From Luzula sylvatica (lineage: Eukaryota > Streptophyta > Magnoliopsida > Poales > Juncaceae), in assembly GCA_946800325.1 (NCBI GenBank), contig OX326958.1:27444914-27508913 (forward strand): a stretch of DNA of 64,000 nt, given 5' to 3'. Both the position numbers and the translations under genes were made by a program. The notes under the pieces were generated by a model that worked only from the letters and a program-made list of their open reading frames with translations, was not told where the DNA came from and made no database searches. Shown here piece after piece: positions 41,490 through 53,099 of this stretch. Every line of letters starts with the position of its first letter. Position 1 is the stretch's first letter.

Positions 41490-44400
41490 TCAACTAAGTT
41501 CAGAGAGAATAAGCTGGTAACGACCGTAATCCAAAGTGGACTTAAAATTGGGCGCAAAATCGTTGAAAAACCTCATAACGGCTGCAAGATGCATTATTTT
41601 CTTACTCCCCGTTGCTGCTTCTAGGAAGAGGGCAGGCTGCACAGTTATCACCTTCAAACAAAAAAAGATTTTACAAAAAATCAATAACTAATATAGCAAG
41701 TGGGATTTGAGTAAAATCTATACCTTGTATTTTCTGGCGTATCGTAGAGCTTCGAGATAATATCCATCTTGGAGTAAAAAGGAGACGTAATCGTGGTGTA
41801 AAGAGAGGAGCCTTAGTATATCCAAGCCCATTTTTCTGATTTTCGTATTTTGTTGGGTCGATTCTAAAAGTTTCATTGCCACTTCTCTCGAAGGCTCTAT
41901 TATCTGCCAAAATTCAAAAATGATATTTAATAGGAAAAAAAATTACATTATTGAAAATTGCCAAACAGAATTATGTTATAAGTGTTTGAATGGTGGGAAA
42001 ATAATTCCATTTGTAAATAAATATAATTACAATTTTTATATAAAATAATAATACATTTTCTAATAAAATGATAACTATATTTAATAAAAATAATAATACA
42101 TTTACCTTGTTCGAAACAAACAAAATGATATCAGAACACCGATTCGAGCGAGATAATAATTCAATTATCATTAAGTAAATATTCGAGCCAACTTTCAGTT
42201 TCTCCCTGGAAGCACTGCACACATAAAAGAAAACAAATGAGGGTATTTCAGTCATTTCCATCTTAAAATTACTCAAAAAATTAGCATACCTTCTTAAAAA
42301 TTCCAAGATGACCGAGACCAAATATGAAGGATCTTCACTCATTTCATCCTCAATCATCTCGAACACAAATTTATACATTTCATCGGGCGAAATCGCAACA
42401 CTGGTACCGACATGTTGCGCAACATACGCACTCAATCCTTCAGACTGTAAAATATACAATGCTCATTCATTACACGCAAATCTTTATTTAATTGAAAAAT
42501 TGCAAATAAGTCCTTCAATACCTCTCGAGGACCATCATCATCATCACCACCAACATTATCATCATTATCAGTAGAATCTGCGTCCTCCATTACTGATTTA
42601 CCATGATCTCCAGTTACGCTAGCACTGGACTCTCCAGTTGAATGAGATGCATCTCCAGTTACAGCTGCAGTGGACCCTCCAGTTACAGTCGCACTGGACC
42701 CTTCAGTTAAATGAGTCGTGGCAATTCCAGATCGGAGGGACTGAGAATAAGAAGCGACGAGAACGTCCATAGCTTGCGAAATTACCGAAATAACCCTCCT
42801 TTCTAAAACAACAGTGCGAGTTATTCCAATACAAAGGTCCTTAATCATGGCCGGATAAGACCGTCTACGCTGCAAAAACTGAATTATAAACGGTATATCC
42901 GACCCGCTTGCCGAAATCGCCTCCAAATCGAGAAATACTTTCCAAACGAGTCCGTTATCGACGTCGCAGATCAAATCTGGCGTGAGGAAACTCCAGCTCT
43001 CGTTATATATCATTTGTTCGTAGGCCCCCACACCGTAATTGCTATCGTTTGAGTCCTCTTCGTTGTTGTTTATTACGGAAATGCCCCTGAGGAGGAGAGG
43101 GAGTGGGGCCGAAATGGGAGTGTATGAATCGAGAAATAAATCGTATAGCATCACCACTTTGGGTTCTAATTGGTGAATTAAGATCACATTGTCTACTGTG
43201 CTTATTGCAACTTTCGCTGAATATACTGGTATGCTCCCCTGAAAATACATATATAATGTTGGAAAAAACCCTGGATTATGTATGAATTGAAAAATGGTCC
43301 CTGCATTATTGAGAATTGCAAAAAAAATACCCTCTTTATATACAAATTCAAAATTTAATTCCAATTATCATAATGGTTAACACGGGTAGAATCTAGATTT
43401 TGAATTTCGAAAGAACTCAGGGACATTTTTGCAATTTACAATAATACGTGGGTCTTTTTGCAAATTTCTTTTTAGTTTTTTGGATGGACCTGCTGTACGA
43501 CAGCGTCTCGGTAGAATCTGTATAGGTTGAGCTCCATTCCAACTAGATCGAATTGCAAACAGTATATTCTACCATAACTGTAATGAAGTATATTATACGT
43601 ATTATATTTGAATGAATATTGTGTAAAAAATTCAGAAAATTTTGAAATTTGAAAATTACACGGTGATTATGTGAACGTCATCAGAAGAAAGAACGGGTTT
43701 CGAATTCGATTCGGATTTGGTCATGCTCATTTCGAATTTGGGCAAGCGTACAATGCCAGCTAACGAGGAAAACTAAAAAATTGAAAAGAAAAAAAAATTT
43801 ATAATTTTCAAAATGAATTCAAAAGTCAAATAGGGTTTTATTATTAGGGTTTAAAATATGTACCTGATATCCAGAGAATAGAGTAGATTGCATACCAGAG
43901 GCGAGAAGAAGCATTCTACTTTCATGAGAATATACAAACCAATTCACACTTAGTTTCTTTGACTCTATTATTCGAAAAGTATTCGTCTCTGATTCAAATG
44001 CCAACATCTCTATCCCACTAGATCAACAATAACAAAGGGTTATATTTATAATTTCCACATTTTACAGGGGTATGAATGAAAATTTCCAATTCCACCTTGA
44101 TTTAATGAGTATAAGGTCGCAAGTGGGGCAATCGGTCCAGAAGAAGCCGAGAATCTTTTCGGAGTCTTTTATGCATTTTTTGCTGAAGGCTAAACCGGTC
44201 TCTCTGATTATGAACTGGATCTCAAGATCTGACCGTTGGATCGCAATCATCTTCTCGTCCAATGAGAATCTAATGGCCAATACTCTCCCTTCAGATATAT
44301 AATCCGAATCTGGTGGACTGTTCGGCGTTGATGACCCGATTTTCCATGATAGTACCTGAAACAAATAAAAAATATGAAAATGAAATTACAGGGGTATTCG

Positions 44401-44680
44401 TGATATTTTGAGGTTTTGTAAGGGAACGAACGAATTACACCAATAAAGTGGACATTGACAATGAATTAGTTATTTGTACCTGATCAGAAGAAGGGGAGAG
44501 AAGAAATTTTGTGCCATCATCGTAGAATAATCCACTTGTTTCGGGAATATTGCAGCGAATTGGAGGGTGTTGAATGTATACATGAGATAATGCATCTGAC
44601 CCGCTTGACCCACCTCTCGATGCAGGCTCCGGCTGCGGCGGAGGGTAGCTTAGGCCAGTTCTGGCGATGGAGACTTCCAT
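41490..44680 (-). CDS. RMC1: Regulator of MON1-CCZ1 complex (RMC1/Mic1-like)
   Basis: Ten exons with GT-AG introns and consistent phase: 44480-44680, 44096-44355, 43864-44017, 43660-43772, 43490-43577, 42522-43238, 42290-42444, 42106-42214, 41724-41903, 41490-41651. Total 2139 nt, 712 aa, near the usual plant length. The N-terminal half reads as the RMC1 beta-propeller: SHVYIQHPPIRCNIP, GLFYDDGTKFLLSPSSDQ, IRFSLDEKMIAIQRS, ILGFFWTDCP, VNWFVYSHESRMLLLASGMQ, ISAPLPLLLRG. The C-terminal part (about 512-712) fits the Mic1 domain: VLERR, GLDILRLLSLHHDYVSFLLQ, LRYARKYK. In the family the protein is a subunit of the MON1-CCZ1 exchange factor that activates Rab7 on late endosomes and the vacuole. Residues about 445-511 form a low-complexity Ser/Thr/Gly then Asp-rich insert. 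All exons are open; the gene looks functional. Start: first ATG, 84 bp after a TATATAG. Confidence 0.9.
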
Positions 44681-44763
44681 TCCCGTCGCGTTCGTGCTAT
44701 CAGGTTTGCTGAGCGAACGGATCTGCTGAAAACGGGTCCTGGTTATTGGATTTTGAGGTTTGA

Positions 44764-44770
44764 CTATATA
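44764..44770 (-). promoter_or_regulatory. Possible TATA box of the RMC1-like gene
   Basis: TATATAG on the minus strand, 84 bp before the start codon. The promoter-proximal stretch without inserted DNA is only 106 bp (44681-44786) because a MITE-like element starts at 44787. Prediction rests on sequence and spacing alone. Confidence 0.35.
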
Positions 44771-44786
44771 GGTAGAGGTATATATT

Positions 44787-46203
44787 GGGCATGTTTGATT
44801 TGAGGGATTTAGGTGGAGATGTATTTCAAAATACGGGATAAGCTCGAAATCCTTTGTTTGATTTGGTGTATTTGAGGGTGGAGATGGATTTGAGGGTGGA
44901 TGGTGAAATACACCAAAAAATTTGGTATTTCAAAAAATCCATGGATTTCATTATAAAATTATTTTTCCAAAATATATAAATAAATAATGATAAATATTAT
45001 ATTATATTATATTATATTATAATAATATAATATTATATACTATTATATAATGTAATATTATTTAATATAATATATTATAAAAATAATATAATATAAAATA
45101 ATACAATGTAATATAATAATATAATATAATATAATAATATATATAAAATAATAAAAAAAATATAATCATATGTATTATATGATATAGTATAATACAATAT
45201 AATATAATATAATATAATATAATAATAATACAAAATAATACTAATAATAATATAATATAATACAATATGATAATAATAATAATAATAATAATATAATATA
45301 ATATAATAATATATTAAAGTATAATATAATATATATAAAATAATAAAAAATATAATCATATGTATTATATGAATATAATATTATATAATTTAAATATTAT
45401 ATTAAATATATATATTAGAGTATAATATAATATAATATAGTATAATACAATATAATATAATATAATATAATAATAATACAAAATAATATAATTAATAATA
45501 GCAATAATAATATAATATAATATAATACAATATGATAATAATAATAATAATATAATATAATATAATAATATATTAAAGTATAATATAATATATATAAAAT
45601 AATAAAAAATATAATCATATGTATTATATGAATATAATATTATATAATTTAAATATTATATATGAATATAATATAATATAATTTTAATATTATATTATAT
45701 ATATATTAGAGTATAAATATAATATAATATAGTATAATACAATATCATATAATATAATATAATAAAATATAATATAATATAATATAATATACTTTAAAAC
45801 AAAATATAATATAAAATAATATCATATAAAACAAAATAATATTATATAATATAAATATAAAAATATATAATATAAAATAATATAAATAGTATAATATCAT
45901 ATAATATAATATTAAACAATGTAATATTAAATATAATAATATAATATATATTGTACAACAGTATAATATAATACACAATAACATAATATAATATACAATA
46001 ATATAGTAATATAATAAATGATATACATTAAAATATTAAAATCATGGATTTTTGTACTAAGAATCAAACAAAGGATTTGATATACATGGATTACCAAATA
46101 CAACAAATCAAACAACTCACATGGATTATCAAATACATGGATAGTAAAATACATGTATTTCACATATCCATGTACATCAAAATCCCTCAAATCAAACAGG
46201 CCC
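44787..46203. mobile_element. MITE-like DNA transposon with AT-rich core (1.4 kb)
   Basis: Imperfect terminal inverted repeats: the left end reads GGGCATGTTTGATTTGAGGG, the right end read inward GGGCCTGTTTGATTTGAGGG. Flanked by ATT on both sides (44784-44786, 46204-46206), an apparent 3-bp target duplication. Subterminal regions are rich in 'catggatt', 'gatttgagggtgga' and 'caaatcaaac' repeats. No transposase. The GGGCCTGTTTG end is of the PIF/Harbinger kind, an assignment that is tentative. Confidence 0.7.
44990..46030. repeat. AT-only degenerate microsatellite inside the MITE
   Basis: About 1 kb almost entirely of 'tataatataat', 'aataataat' and related AT steps. It includes two imperfect copies of a block of about 240 bp (around 45170-45370 and 45420-45620), so it grew by larger duplications as well as by slippage. 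The ORFs in it, poly-Tyr/Ile on the minus strand, are artefacts. Confidence 0.9.
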
Positions 46204-46250
46204 ATTAGGAGCATTTATGTATGTAACCTCTTGCCGAAGCAAAATTTAAA

Positions 46251-46698
46251 AACTATATTTCGAGCTTCGTAGCTAAAGTTATGGCGAAAACAAAATCAGC
46301 ATCCGGGGGGGTTGGGTGGTTCCGTTGTAACGGAATGCCCCATCCGTTGTAACGCAGGGGTCATGGGGCGCGAGAAAACCATGTCCGGGACGCGTCCGGG
46401 ACGCCAAAAACTGCCCCCGGGGCGGCAGAAAAAACTGTTTTTTGCAGATTTCGCCGTTTCTTCCGTTTTCGCTCGTTTCTAAAATGATAAATCATGAAAC
46501 TTTTTCACGATCATTTCTATATACTCTCAATAAAATTTTGATTGATCTCTAGTGAATTCCACTTGTGATTTTAACGAAATTTGACTTTCTCTATATGTAA
46601 CATCATGCAAACGGGTACGAACTTTGATAACCCGTGCGCATATCAAATATACGACTATGATTCGACCCTCAAATCGATGGCGATCGCTCTGATACCAC
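46251..46698 (-). mobile_element. Copia B leader fragment with PBS
   Basis: Untranslated leader of a minus-strand copia copy, matching the leaders of A (4080-4500) and C: 'gcgaaaacaaaatcagcatcc', 'ccccatccgttgtaacgcagg', 'gcccccggggcggcag'. It starts abruptly at about 46251. The initiator tRNA-Met PBS is at 46686-46697 (minus strand TGGTATCAGAGC), one base from the LTR. Confidence 0.8.
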
Positions 46699-47056
46699 TG
46701 TTGGGAATCCATCCCATCTCCGGGCCCGCGCAGCGGATATGAAGGCCTGGTCCGGTTCCCATAATCCAAGATCACGCCATGACTTCGAGGGTACGATGCA
46801 ATAGAAGGATAGACGATTACCGGCGTGAAATTGATCACGCACGACGGGTTGATCGCTCGCATCATTTCCTTCTCCGGTGTCACGTTGGTGACTAGCCCGT
46901 GCGTCCCATACCACACGTCTCCCACCGTCTTGACACGCCTCCGGTTGTCTTTCGTGCGTCTCACGTCCACACTCTTCCACAGCCAACAGTTTTGCTCCTT
47001 CGGTTTGATCACAATCGAAGAGCCACAAGTGTCGCCCCTCTACGTGTATCCACCTT
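46699..47056 (-). repeat. 5' LTR of copia B, first part (interrupted)
   Basis: Starts TGTTGGGAATCC and is homologous to the LTR of copia A. It is cut at 47056 by copia D; the target 5-mer ACCTT is 47052-47056. The LTR resumes at 55597, where 'gagtcgg' completes the motif 'tccaccttgag' that is uninterrupted at about 4800 in LTR A. Confidence 0.85.
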
Positions 47057-48016
47057 TGTTGGGTATCGGCGTCACTACCGAGCCCCGCGCAGCGGATTGA
47101 GAGGCCCGGTCCGACCCGATCCCGAGGACCACGTCAACGACCCGAAAGTACGAATCATGAAATGCATCTAACCTATGAAATTAACGCTTAATTCATAGAG
47201 AATCATACCGCGTGAAATTGATCACGGAGACGGGTTGACTCTGTTAGCTGCTGCTTGCTTCGATTCCGGCGACACGCACGTCCCACGCCCGCGCGATTCG
47301 ACACCTAATACGAAGCTCCGATTTGTCGTATACAACCGGAATTTATCCGGTTCGTCTCCGACCTTGCTCGTCCTTGCTCTCGATTGATCACAGTCGAAGA
47401 TCTCAGTTGAGATCTCTCTACTCGTATCCACCTCGAGCTAACGTCTTTCGGTTGCGGCGAATTCCCCTAAAATTCCCGCAAACTTGCTCAAAACAATCTC
47501 CAATTCTCCTTCACTTGTCACACAAGTTTCTCTCTTCTTCTCAAGAATTAGGTCTGGCAGCCAGAATAATGGCTTAGTTAGAGAGAGAGAGAGGTTACAA
47601 GAATATAAATATATTCTGTGATTAATGAGTATTAATGAGTATCAAAAACTGCTAATCCAGAATTCGGATCACAGTGCGTCATGACGCACCATATGGTGCG
47701 TCACGGCGCACCAGTCACAATTACTGAATATAGCCGTTACACAGTGTATCGTCATGACGCACGATAACGTCCGTCATGACGCACCACCGTCATGACGCAC
47801 AACTTGGTGCGTCGTGACGGTATACTCACAGATTGGCTTTCTCAGAATTACTCTACTGTGCGTCATGACGCACAATATGGTGCGTCATGACGCACCATGT
47901 AATTTCTGCCAGATTTGCATAATCTTATTATGCATCCAATCGTTCCGACGAACACGTATGTTTGTCTACACTTATTTGTACATTCAACTAGTTGATCTGT
48001 AACTGTATTTCCTTCA
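47057..48016 (-). repeat. 3' LTR of copia D (960 bp)
   Basis: On the minus strand it runs TGAAGGAAAT to ACCCAACA. It contains eight copies of the palindromic CGTCATGACG type between 47674 and 47895 and a short GA run near 47580. Identical by eye to 54632-55591. Short ORFs in it are repeated in both LTRs and are not genes. Confidence 0.95.
47674..47895. repeat. Palindromic CGTCATGACG repeats in the LTR of copia D
   Basis: Eight copies within 222 bp, three of them the perfect 16-mer GTGCGTCATGACGCAC and the rest single-base variants on one arm. The second LTR has the same set at 55249-55470. Not a CRISPR array: no unique spacers of constant length, and the setting is a plant retrotransposon. 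Confidence 0.9.
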
Positions 48017-48028
48017 GTCTCCCACTCA
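48017..48028 (-). other. Polypurine tract of copia D
   Basis: Minus strand GAGTGGGAGAC directly before the TGAAGG start of the 3' LTR. Purine-rich, and in the position where plus-strand synthesis is primed. Confidence 0.6.
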
Positions 48029-49124
48029 GTTCAAGATCCAACTAAAGAAAGTACTAGCATACATCTCATGTACACATAACCTCAGAGATTGAAATTTAAG
48101 CCCGAAATAAGACAGCTCTATGTGTGACCGCGTAGGTTCGTATCAAGCAATGGTAGTAAACTTATGCCCAAGTTTACGGGCTCATGAGAGGGATCTAGGA
48201 AGAAATCCATCATAGCTTTCCCACGTTGAAAACGAAAATGATTGTGATCATTTATACCCATCTCGAACGGTGGTGTTTAGTTCTCTTGTTCACGATATCC
48301 GTCAATCAAAAGGCACGGTAATAGTCATCCTTATAATTTGATTGACTAAACTTATTGTCTCGATACCGAATTGAATCAACAAACACAATCGATATTAACA
48401 ATTTAATATCATTGACTCTGGCCAGAGATTTCGTTGATCAATTCATCGATAGGCCTAAGGGATATCTCTTTCTCTCGAAAGGAACAATTTCTATCTTGAT
48501 GACTCACATCAAATTCCGTGTTTCAGATAATACCCGATCATAATCCCATGACCATCCTGTTACAGATGGTGGAAGATTATATCTAAGCATTATGTTACGC
48601 ACGAAAAATGATCCATGATCATCTCAAGTGTGAAGAACTAAGACCCCATTCGTTACGATTCCATCTACAATGACTAAACCATGTCATGATATCGCACTTT
48701 TGGTCAAGTCACAATATGCATAACCTAATGCATATCCATATTCCCGATTTGACAAACTCTTTGTCCTATGATTAGCAAAACATAATCATCACCTCGGCGA
48801 ATATGCTAGTGTACATGTTAGTCTATTATCTTATAATAGATATACTTATCACATAAGTATCCTAATCATGACTAGGGACGTTTTTGAAATATAACTTTTG
48901 AAATGTGATGGTTTTACTTAACATGATCACGTATCACGTAGACACTCACACAAGTCATAAATCAAGGTTCGTGTAATCAAATTACACAACCTCGCACAAG
49001 TTTTCATATAAGATAAATGCAAATGAAATATAAAATTTTTGAAAGTGCATTAATATAACATAAGTCTTGGGTGATACATCGTTTACAACAAATAACTTAT
49101 CATAACAACTATTGTTTTAGATAA
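48029..49124 (-). other. Non-coding 3' region of copia D
   Basis: About 1.1 kb between the Gag-Pol stop and the polypurine tract, with no frame carrying recognisable domains. It is unusually long for a copia element of this size. Nothing else is seen in it. Confidence 0.6.
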
Positions 49125-52100
49125 CTACAAACCAACTTCCTCCTCTAGGTATCTCAAACCTATAGTTCTAGCATGACGATCATGTTTCGTAACTGGAAGT
49201 GGCTTCGTAAACGGATCCGCTACATTCTCGTCAGTATCAATCTTCAAAATCACAACATCCTGCCTTTGTAAAATCTCACGTATCAAGTGGAATTTACGCA
49301 GGATGTGTTTGGAGCGATGATGCGATCTCGGTTCCTTGGCCTGTGCTATTGCTCCCGTATTGTCACAATACACAGCCACGGGTTCCGAGATACTCGGTAC
49401 AACACCAAGTTCGGTCACGAACTTCTTGACCCAAACCGCCTCCTTTGCGGCTTCCGAAGCCGCGATGTATTCTGCTTCCGTCGTAGAGTCAGCAACAGTC
49501 GGTTGTTTGGAACTCTTCCATATAACCGCGCCACCGTTCAAGCAAAACACATACCCACTTTGTGATCGAAAATCATCAGTACATGTTTGGAAACTGGCAT
49601 CGGTGTAACCCGTTACAACCAATCCATTATCCTCGCCACCATATACTAAAAACTGGTCCTTAGTTCTTCGTAAGTACTTGAGGATAGTTTTCACGGCTTG
49701 CCAATGCGGATCACCTGGATTCGATTGGTAACGTGATAGGACGCTCAATGCATACGATACGTCAGGTCTCGTACAGATCATGGCATACATGATAGATCCA
49801 ACCGCCGAAGCATATGGAACCTTATCCATGTTATTTTTCTCTTCGCTCGATGTCGGACATTGAGCTTTCGAAAAATTTATACCACTCGACATGGGAAGAA
49901 ACCCTTTCTTAGAGTTTTGCATGAAAAATCTTTTCAGCACCTTGTCGATGTACGTACTCTGACTTAGGCCGAGGAGTCTCTTGGATCTATCTCTATAGAT
50001 CCTCACGCCTAAAATATAGGCGGCCTCTCCTAAATCTTTCATAGCGAAACGAGTATTCAAATACTTCTTAACATCCGATAACATCGGAATGTCGTTTCCT
50101 ATGATTAATATATCGTCCACATAAAGAACAAGAAATACTACGCGGCTCCCACTAACCTTCTTATATACACAAGGTTCTTCTTCGTTCTTGATAAAATCAT
50201 ACTCGCTTATGACTTCATCAAAACGAATATTCCAACTCCGAGAAGCTTGTTTCAGTCCATATATGGACCTTTGAAGCTTGCATACTCTATTAGGATTCTT
50301 TGGATCGATAAAACCTTCGGGTTGTGTCATGTACACATCCTCCGATAATTTCCCGTTAAGGAAAGCGGTTTTAACATCCATTTGCCATATCTCATAGTCA
50401 TAATATGCGGCTATGGCAAGAATAATCCTTATAGACTTAAGCATGGCTACCGGCGAAAACGTTTCATCATAGTCAACACCATGAATTTGCTTGAAACCTT
50501 TCGCTACCAACCGTGCTTTGTAAGTATGCACATTCCCATCCATGTCGGTTTTCTTCTTGAAAACCCACTTACACCCGACGGGTTTAACCAAGGGTGGTGG
50601 ATCAATCAAGTTCCAAACTTGATTATCATACATGGATTGGATCTCGGACTTCATGGCATCATGCCATTTGTCGGAATCTTCGCTCAACATAGCATCTTTG
50701 TAGGTTGTCGGCTCATCATCTATGAGTTCGACGTTGCCTTCATCAGTCACGATAAATCCATATCGTACTGGTTCCAGCCGGGTCCTACTAGACCTACGAG
50801 GAGCACCTTGTGCTATTGGCTCGACATCCTCAACTATTGATGGATTCGGGTCAACATCCATCGGTTCAATGTTTATTTCTGAATCTCGAACCTCTTCGAG
50901 ATCAATTTTACTCCCACTAGCTCGTTGAGATATAAAATCCTCCTCCAAGAAGGTACCTCTTCGAGCTACGAAAACCTTGTTTTCCTCGGGATTGTAGAAA
51001 TAATATCCTTTAGTTTCCTTAGGATATCCTACAAATAAACATTTTTCAGATTTGGGTTCGAGTTTATCCGAAAACATTTTTCGAACATAAACATCACATC
51101 CCCAAATTCTAATAAAAGATAACACCGGAGGTTGTCCGGTCCACATCTCATATGGTGTCTTTTGAACCGATTTAGAAGGTAAGCGGTTTATCAAAAAAGC
51201 CGCTGTCTCAAGGGCATATCCCCAAAACGATTTTGGGAGACTAGTTTGACTCATCATAGATCGAACCATATTCAATAAGGTCCGATTCCTCCTCTCGGAC
51301 ACGCCATTCCATTGAGGCGTTCCAGGTGGAGTCAATTGTGAAACGATTCCACAATCTTTGAGATGATCTTCAAACTCATAGCTCAAATACTCGCCTCCTC
51401 GATCTGATCGAAGTGCTTTGATTGTCTTGCCAAGTTGATTTTGAACCTCATTCTGAAATTCTTTGAACTTTTCAAAAGATTCAGATTTGTTACGCATTAA
51501 GTAGATATACCCATATCTACTAAAATCATCCGTAAACGTTATGAAGTATCGATAACCTCCTCTTGCCTCGGTACTCATTGGACCACATACATCAGAATGT
51601 ATAAGTTCCAATAGTTCCTTGGACCTTTCTCCAATTTTTGAGAATGGTGCTTTTGTCATCTTGCCAAGTAAACAAGATTCGCATTGTCCATATGAATCAA
51701 ATTCAAATGAATCCAAAAGTCCATCCTTATGAAGTTTTGAGATGCGCTTCTCGTTTATATGGCCAAGTCGACAATGCCAAAAGTAAGTTTTACTATCAAC
51801 TTTAGGTTTAATCCGATTCGTGTTTATATTATAGATTGATTTATCATTTGTGTAATTCATATCTAAAATGTAAAGACCATTTTCTAATAGAACATTTCCA
51901 TAGAATAAATTATCCTTACAAATAGAAAATTCATTATTCTTAATAATAAATTCATAACCATCATTAGCTAGTCTAGACACACTAATAATGTTCTTACACA
52001 AACTTGGAACAAAATAACAATTATTTAGTTCTAAAATAAATCCACTCGGTAAAGTAATAAAAATATCTCCGACGGCCAATGCAGCAACGCTTGCTCCATT

Positions 52101-53099
52101 CCCTACTCGAAAATCCACTTCACCGCGTGTTAACTTCCTTCTATTTTGAAGAACCTGCATATTTCGACAAATATGAGTTCCACAACCGGTATCTAATACC
52201 CAATTGTCCAAAATTGAAATGTTAACATCTATAATAGTCATACCTGCGGTTCCGGCTTCCAAAGCCTTCCCCTTGCTTTTCTTCACCTCCTCGAGGTAAA
52301 TCTTGCAATTTCTCTTCCAATGCCCAGTCTTTTTGCAATGGAAGCAGGTGACATCCTCAGATTTCTCCTTTCCTTTAGTCTTCGGTTTGGACAACGACTT
52401 GCCCGCACCGCCCTTGGACTTTTGTTTCTTACGAATCCCACCTTGAATCATGAGGACATCCCTAGCAACTCTTGCTTTGGGTTCCCCCGATGCCTTAAGC
52501 ATCTCCGACTCAAAGTTCTTGAGCATCCCATGGAGCTCGGGAATCGTCTTGTTCATCGAATGCATATGATAGTTCGTTACGAAAGTTGAAAAAATCGGTG
52601 GCAATGCACATAAGATCAAATCTTGTTGCATTATTGGTGACACCTTTTCTCCCAATTTCTCGAGACGATCAATCAATGATTGTACCTTTAACACGTGAGT
52701 GCTAACCGAAGATCCGTTAGGCATCTTACAGTTAACCAACTCCTTTAACGTATTGAACCTTTCAATGCGTTCTTGCTCTTGGAACATTTCCTTGAGCGTG
52801 GCGTTAATTTCGTACGCATCCGAATCCTCGAACTGCTTCTGCAAGTTCGCGTCCATACATGCCAACATGAGGCATGTCACGTCATTTGACTCCTTCTTAA
52901 GTTTGTCAAATGCCGCCTTTTCTTCGGGCGAAGCGTTCTCGTCGGGAGTAACCATCTTCGTGTCTAACACGTGACTTTTGCACTCTTGCCTAAGAACAAT
53001 TCTTAGGTTACGGTGCCAGTCAAGATAGTTCTTGCCGACTAGCTTCTCCCTCTCCAATACCGATCTAATCGACATTGAGTTGGTGTTGCTTGATGTCAT
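49125..53099 (-). CDS. Intact Ty1-copia Gag-Pol polyprotein (1324 aa)
   Basis: Single uninterrupted frame in the order gag, protease, integrase, reverse transcriptase, RNase H, the Ty1-copia order. Gag (1-250) ends in a CCHC zinc knuckle CFHCKKTGHWKRNC (252-265). The protease site is DTG at 303-305. The integrase zinc-binding part lies around H442, H447, C473 and C476, followed by the catalytic D503, D566 and E602. The reverse transcriptase has WQMDVKTAFLNG (905-916) and YVDD (993-996). RNase H has GYTDASF with D1167, E1208/E1210 and D1246. All catalytic residues are present. Start is the first ATG of the frame. The protein would package, copy and insert element D's RNA and could act on related copies with the same PBS. 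Confidence 0.96.
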   Translation of the reverse strand: MTSSNTNSMSIRSVLEREKLVGKNYLDWHRNLRIVLRQECKSHVLDTKMVTPDENASPEEKAAFDKLKKESNDVTCLMLACMDANLQKQFEDSDAYEINATLKEMFQEQERIERFNTLKELVNCKMPNGSSVSTHVLKVQSLIDRLEKLGEKVSPIMQQDLILCALPPIFSTFVTNYHMHSMNKTIPELHGMLKNFESEMLKASGEPKARVARDVLMIQGGIRKKQKSKGGAGKSLSKPKTKGKEKSEDVTCFHCKKTGHWKRNCKIYLEEVKKSKGKALEAGTAGMTIIDVNISILDNWVLDTGCGTHICRNMQVLQNRRKLTRGEVDFRVGNGASVAALAVGDIFITLPSGFILELNNCYFVPSLCKNIISVSRLANDGYEFIIKNNEFSICKDNLFYGNVLLENGLYILDMNYTNDKSIYNINTNRIKPKVDSKTYFWHCRLGHINEKRISKLHKDGLLDSFEFDSYGQCESCLLGKMTKAPFSKIGERSKELLELIHSDVCGPMSTEARGGYRYFITFTDDFSRYGYIYLMRNKSESFEKFKEFQNEVQNQLGKTIKALRSDRGGEYLSYEFEDHLKDCGIVSQLTPPGTPQWNGVSERRNRTLLNMVRSMMSQTSLPKSFWGYALETAAFLINRLPSKSVQKTPYEMWTGQPPVLSFIRIWGCDVYVRKMFSDKLEPKSEKCLFVGYPKETKGYYFYNPEENKVFVARRGTFLEEDFISQRASGSKIDLEEVRDSEINIEPMDVDPNPSIVEDVEPIAQGAPRRSSRTRLEPVRYGFIVTDEGNVELIDDEPTTYKDAMLSEDSDKWHDAMKSEIQSMYDNQVWNLIDPPPLVKPVGCKWVFKKKTDMDGNVHTYKARLVAKGFKQIHGVDYDETFSPVAMLKSIRIILAIAAYYDYEIWQMDVKTAFLNGKLSEDVYMTQPEGFIDPKNPNRVCKLQRSIYGLKQASRSWNIRFDEVISEYDFIKNEEEPCVYKKVSGSRVVFLVLYVDDILIIGNDIPMLSDVKKYLNTRFAMKDLGEAAYILGVRIYRDRSKRLLGLSQSTYIDKVLKRFFMQNSKKGFLPMSSGINFSKAQCPTSSEEKNNMDKVPYASAVGSIMYAMICTRPDVSYALSVLSRYQSNPGDPHWQAVKTILKYLRRTKDQFLVYGGEDNGLVVTGYTDASFQTCTDDFRSQSGYVFCLNGGAVIWKSSKQPTVADSTTEAEYIAASEAAKEAVWVKKFVTELGVVPSISEPVAVYCDNTGAIAQAKEPRSHHRSKHILRKFHLIREILQRQDVVILKIDTDENVADPFTKPLPVTKHDRHARTIGLRYLEEEVGL

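Noticed and set aside
45062..46214. Several Ile/Tyr-rich minus-strand ORFs
   Set aside because: They arise from the AT-only repeat in the MITE-like element.
47222..48002. Small ORFs duplicated at 54797-55577
   Set aside because: They are in the two LTRs of copia D and repeat because the LTRs do.
49287..52974. Plus-strand ORFs opposite the copia Gag-Pol
   Set aside because: Antisense shadows of the 1324-codon polyprotein without domains of their own.
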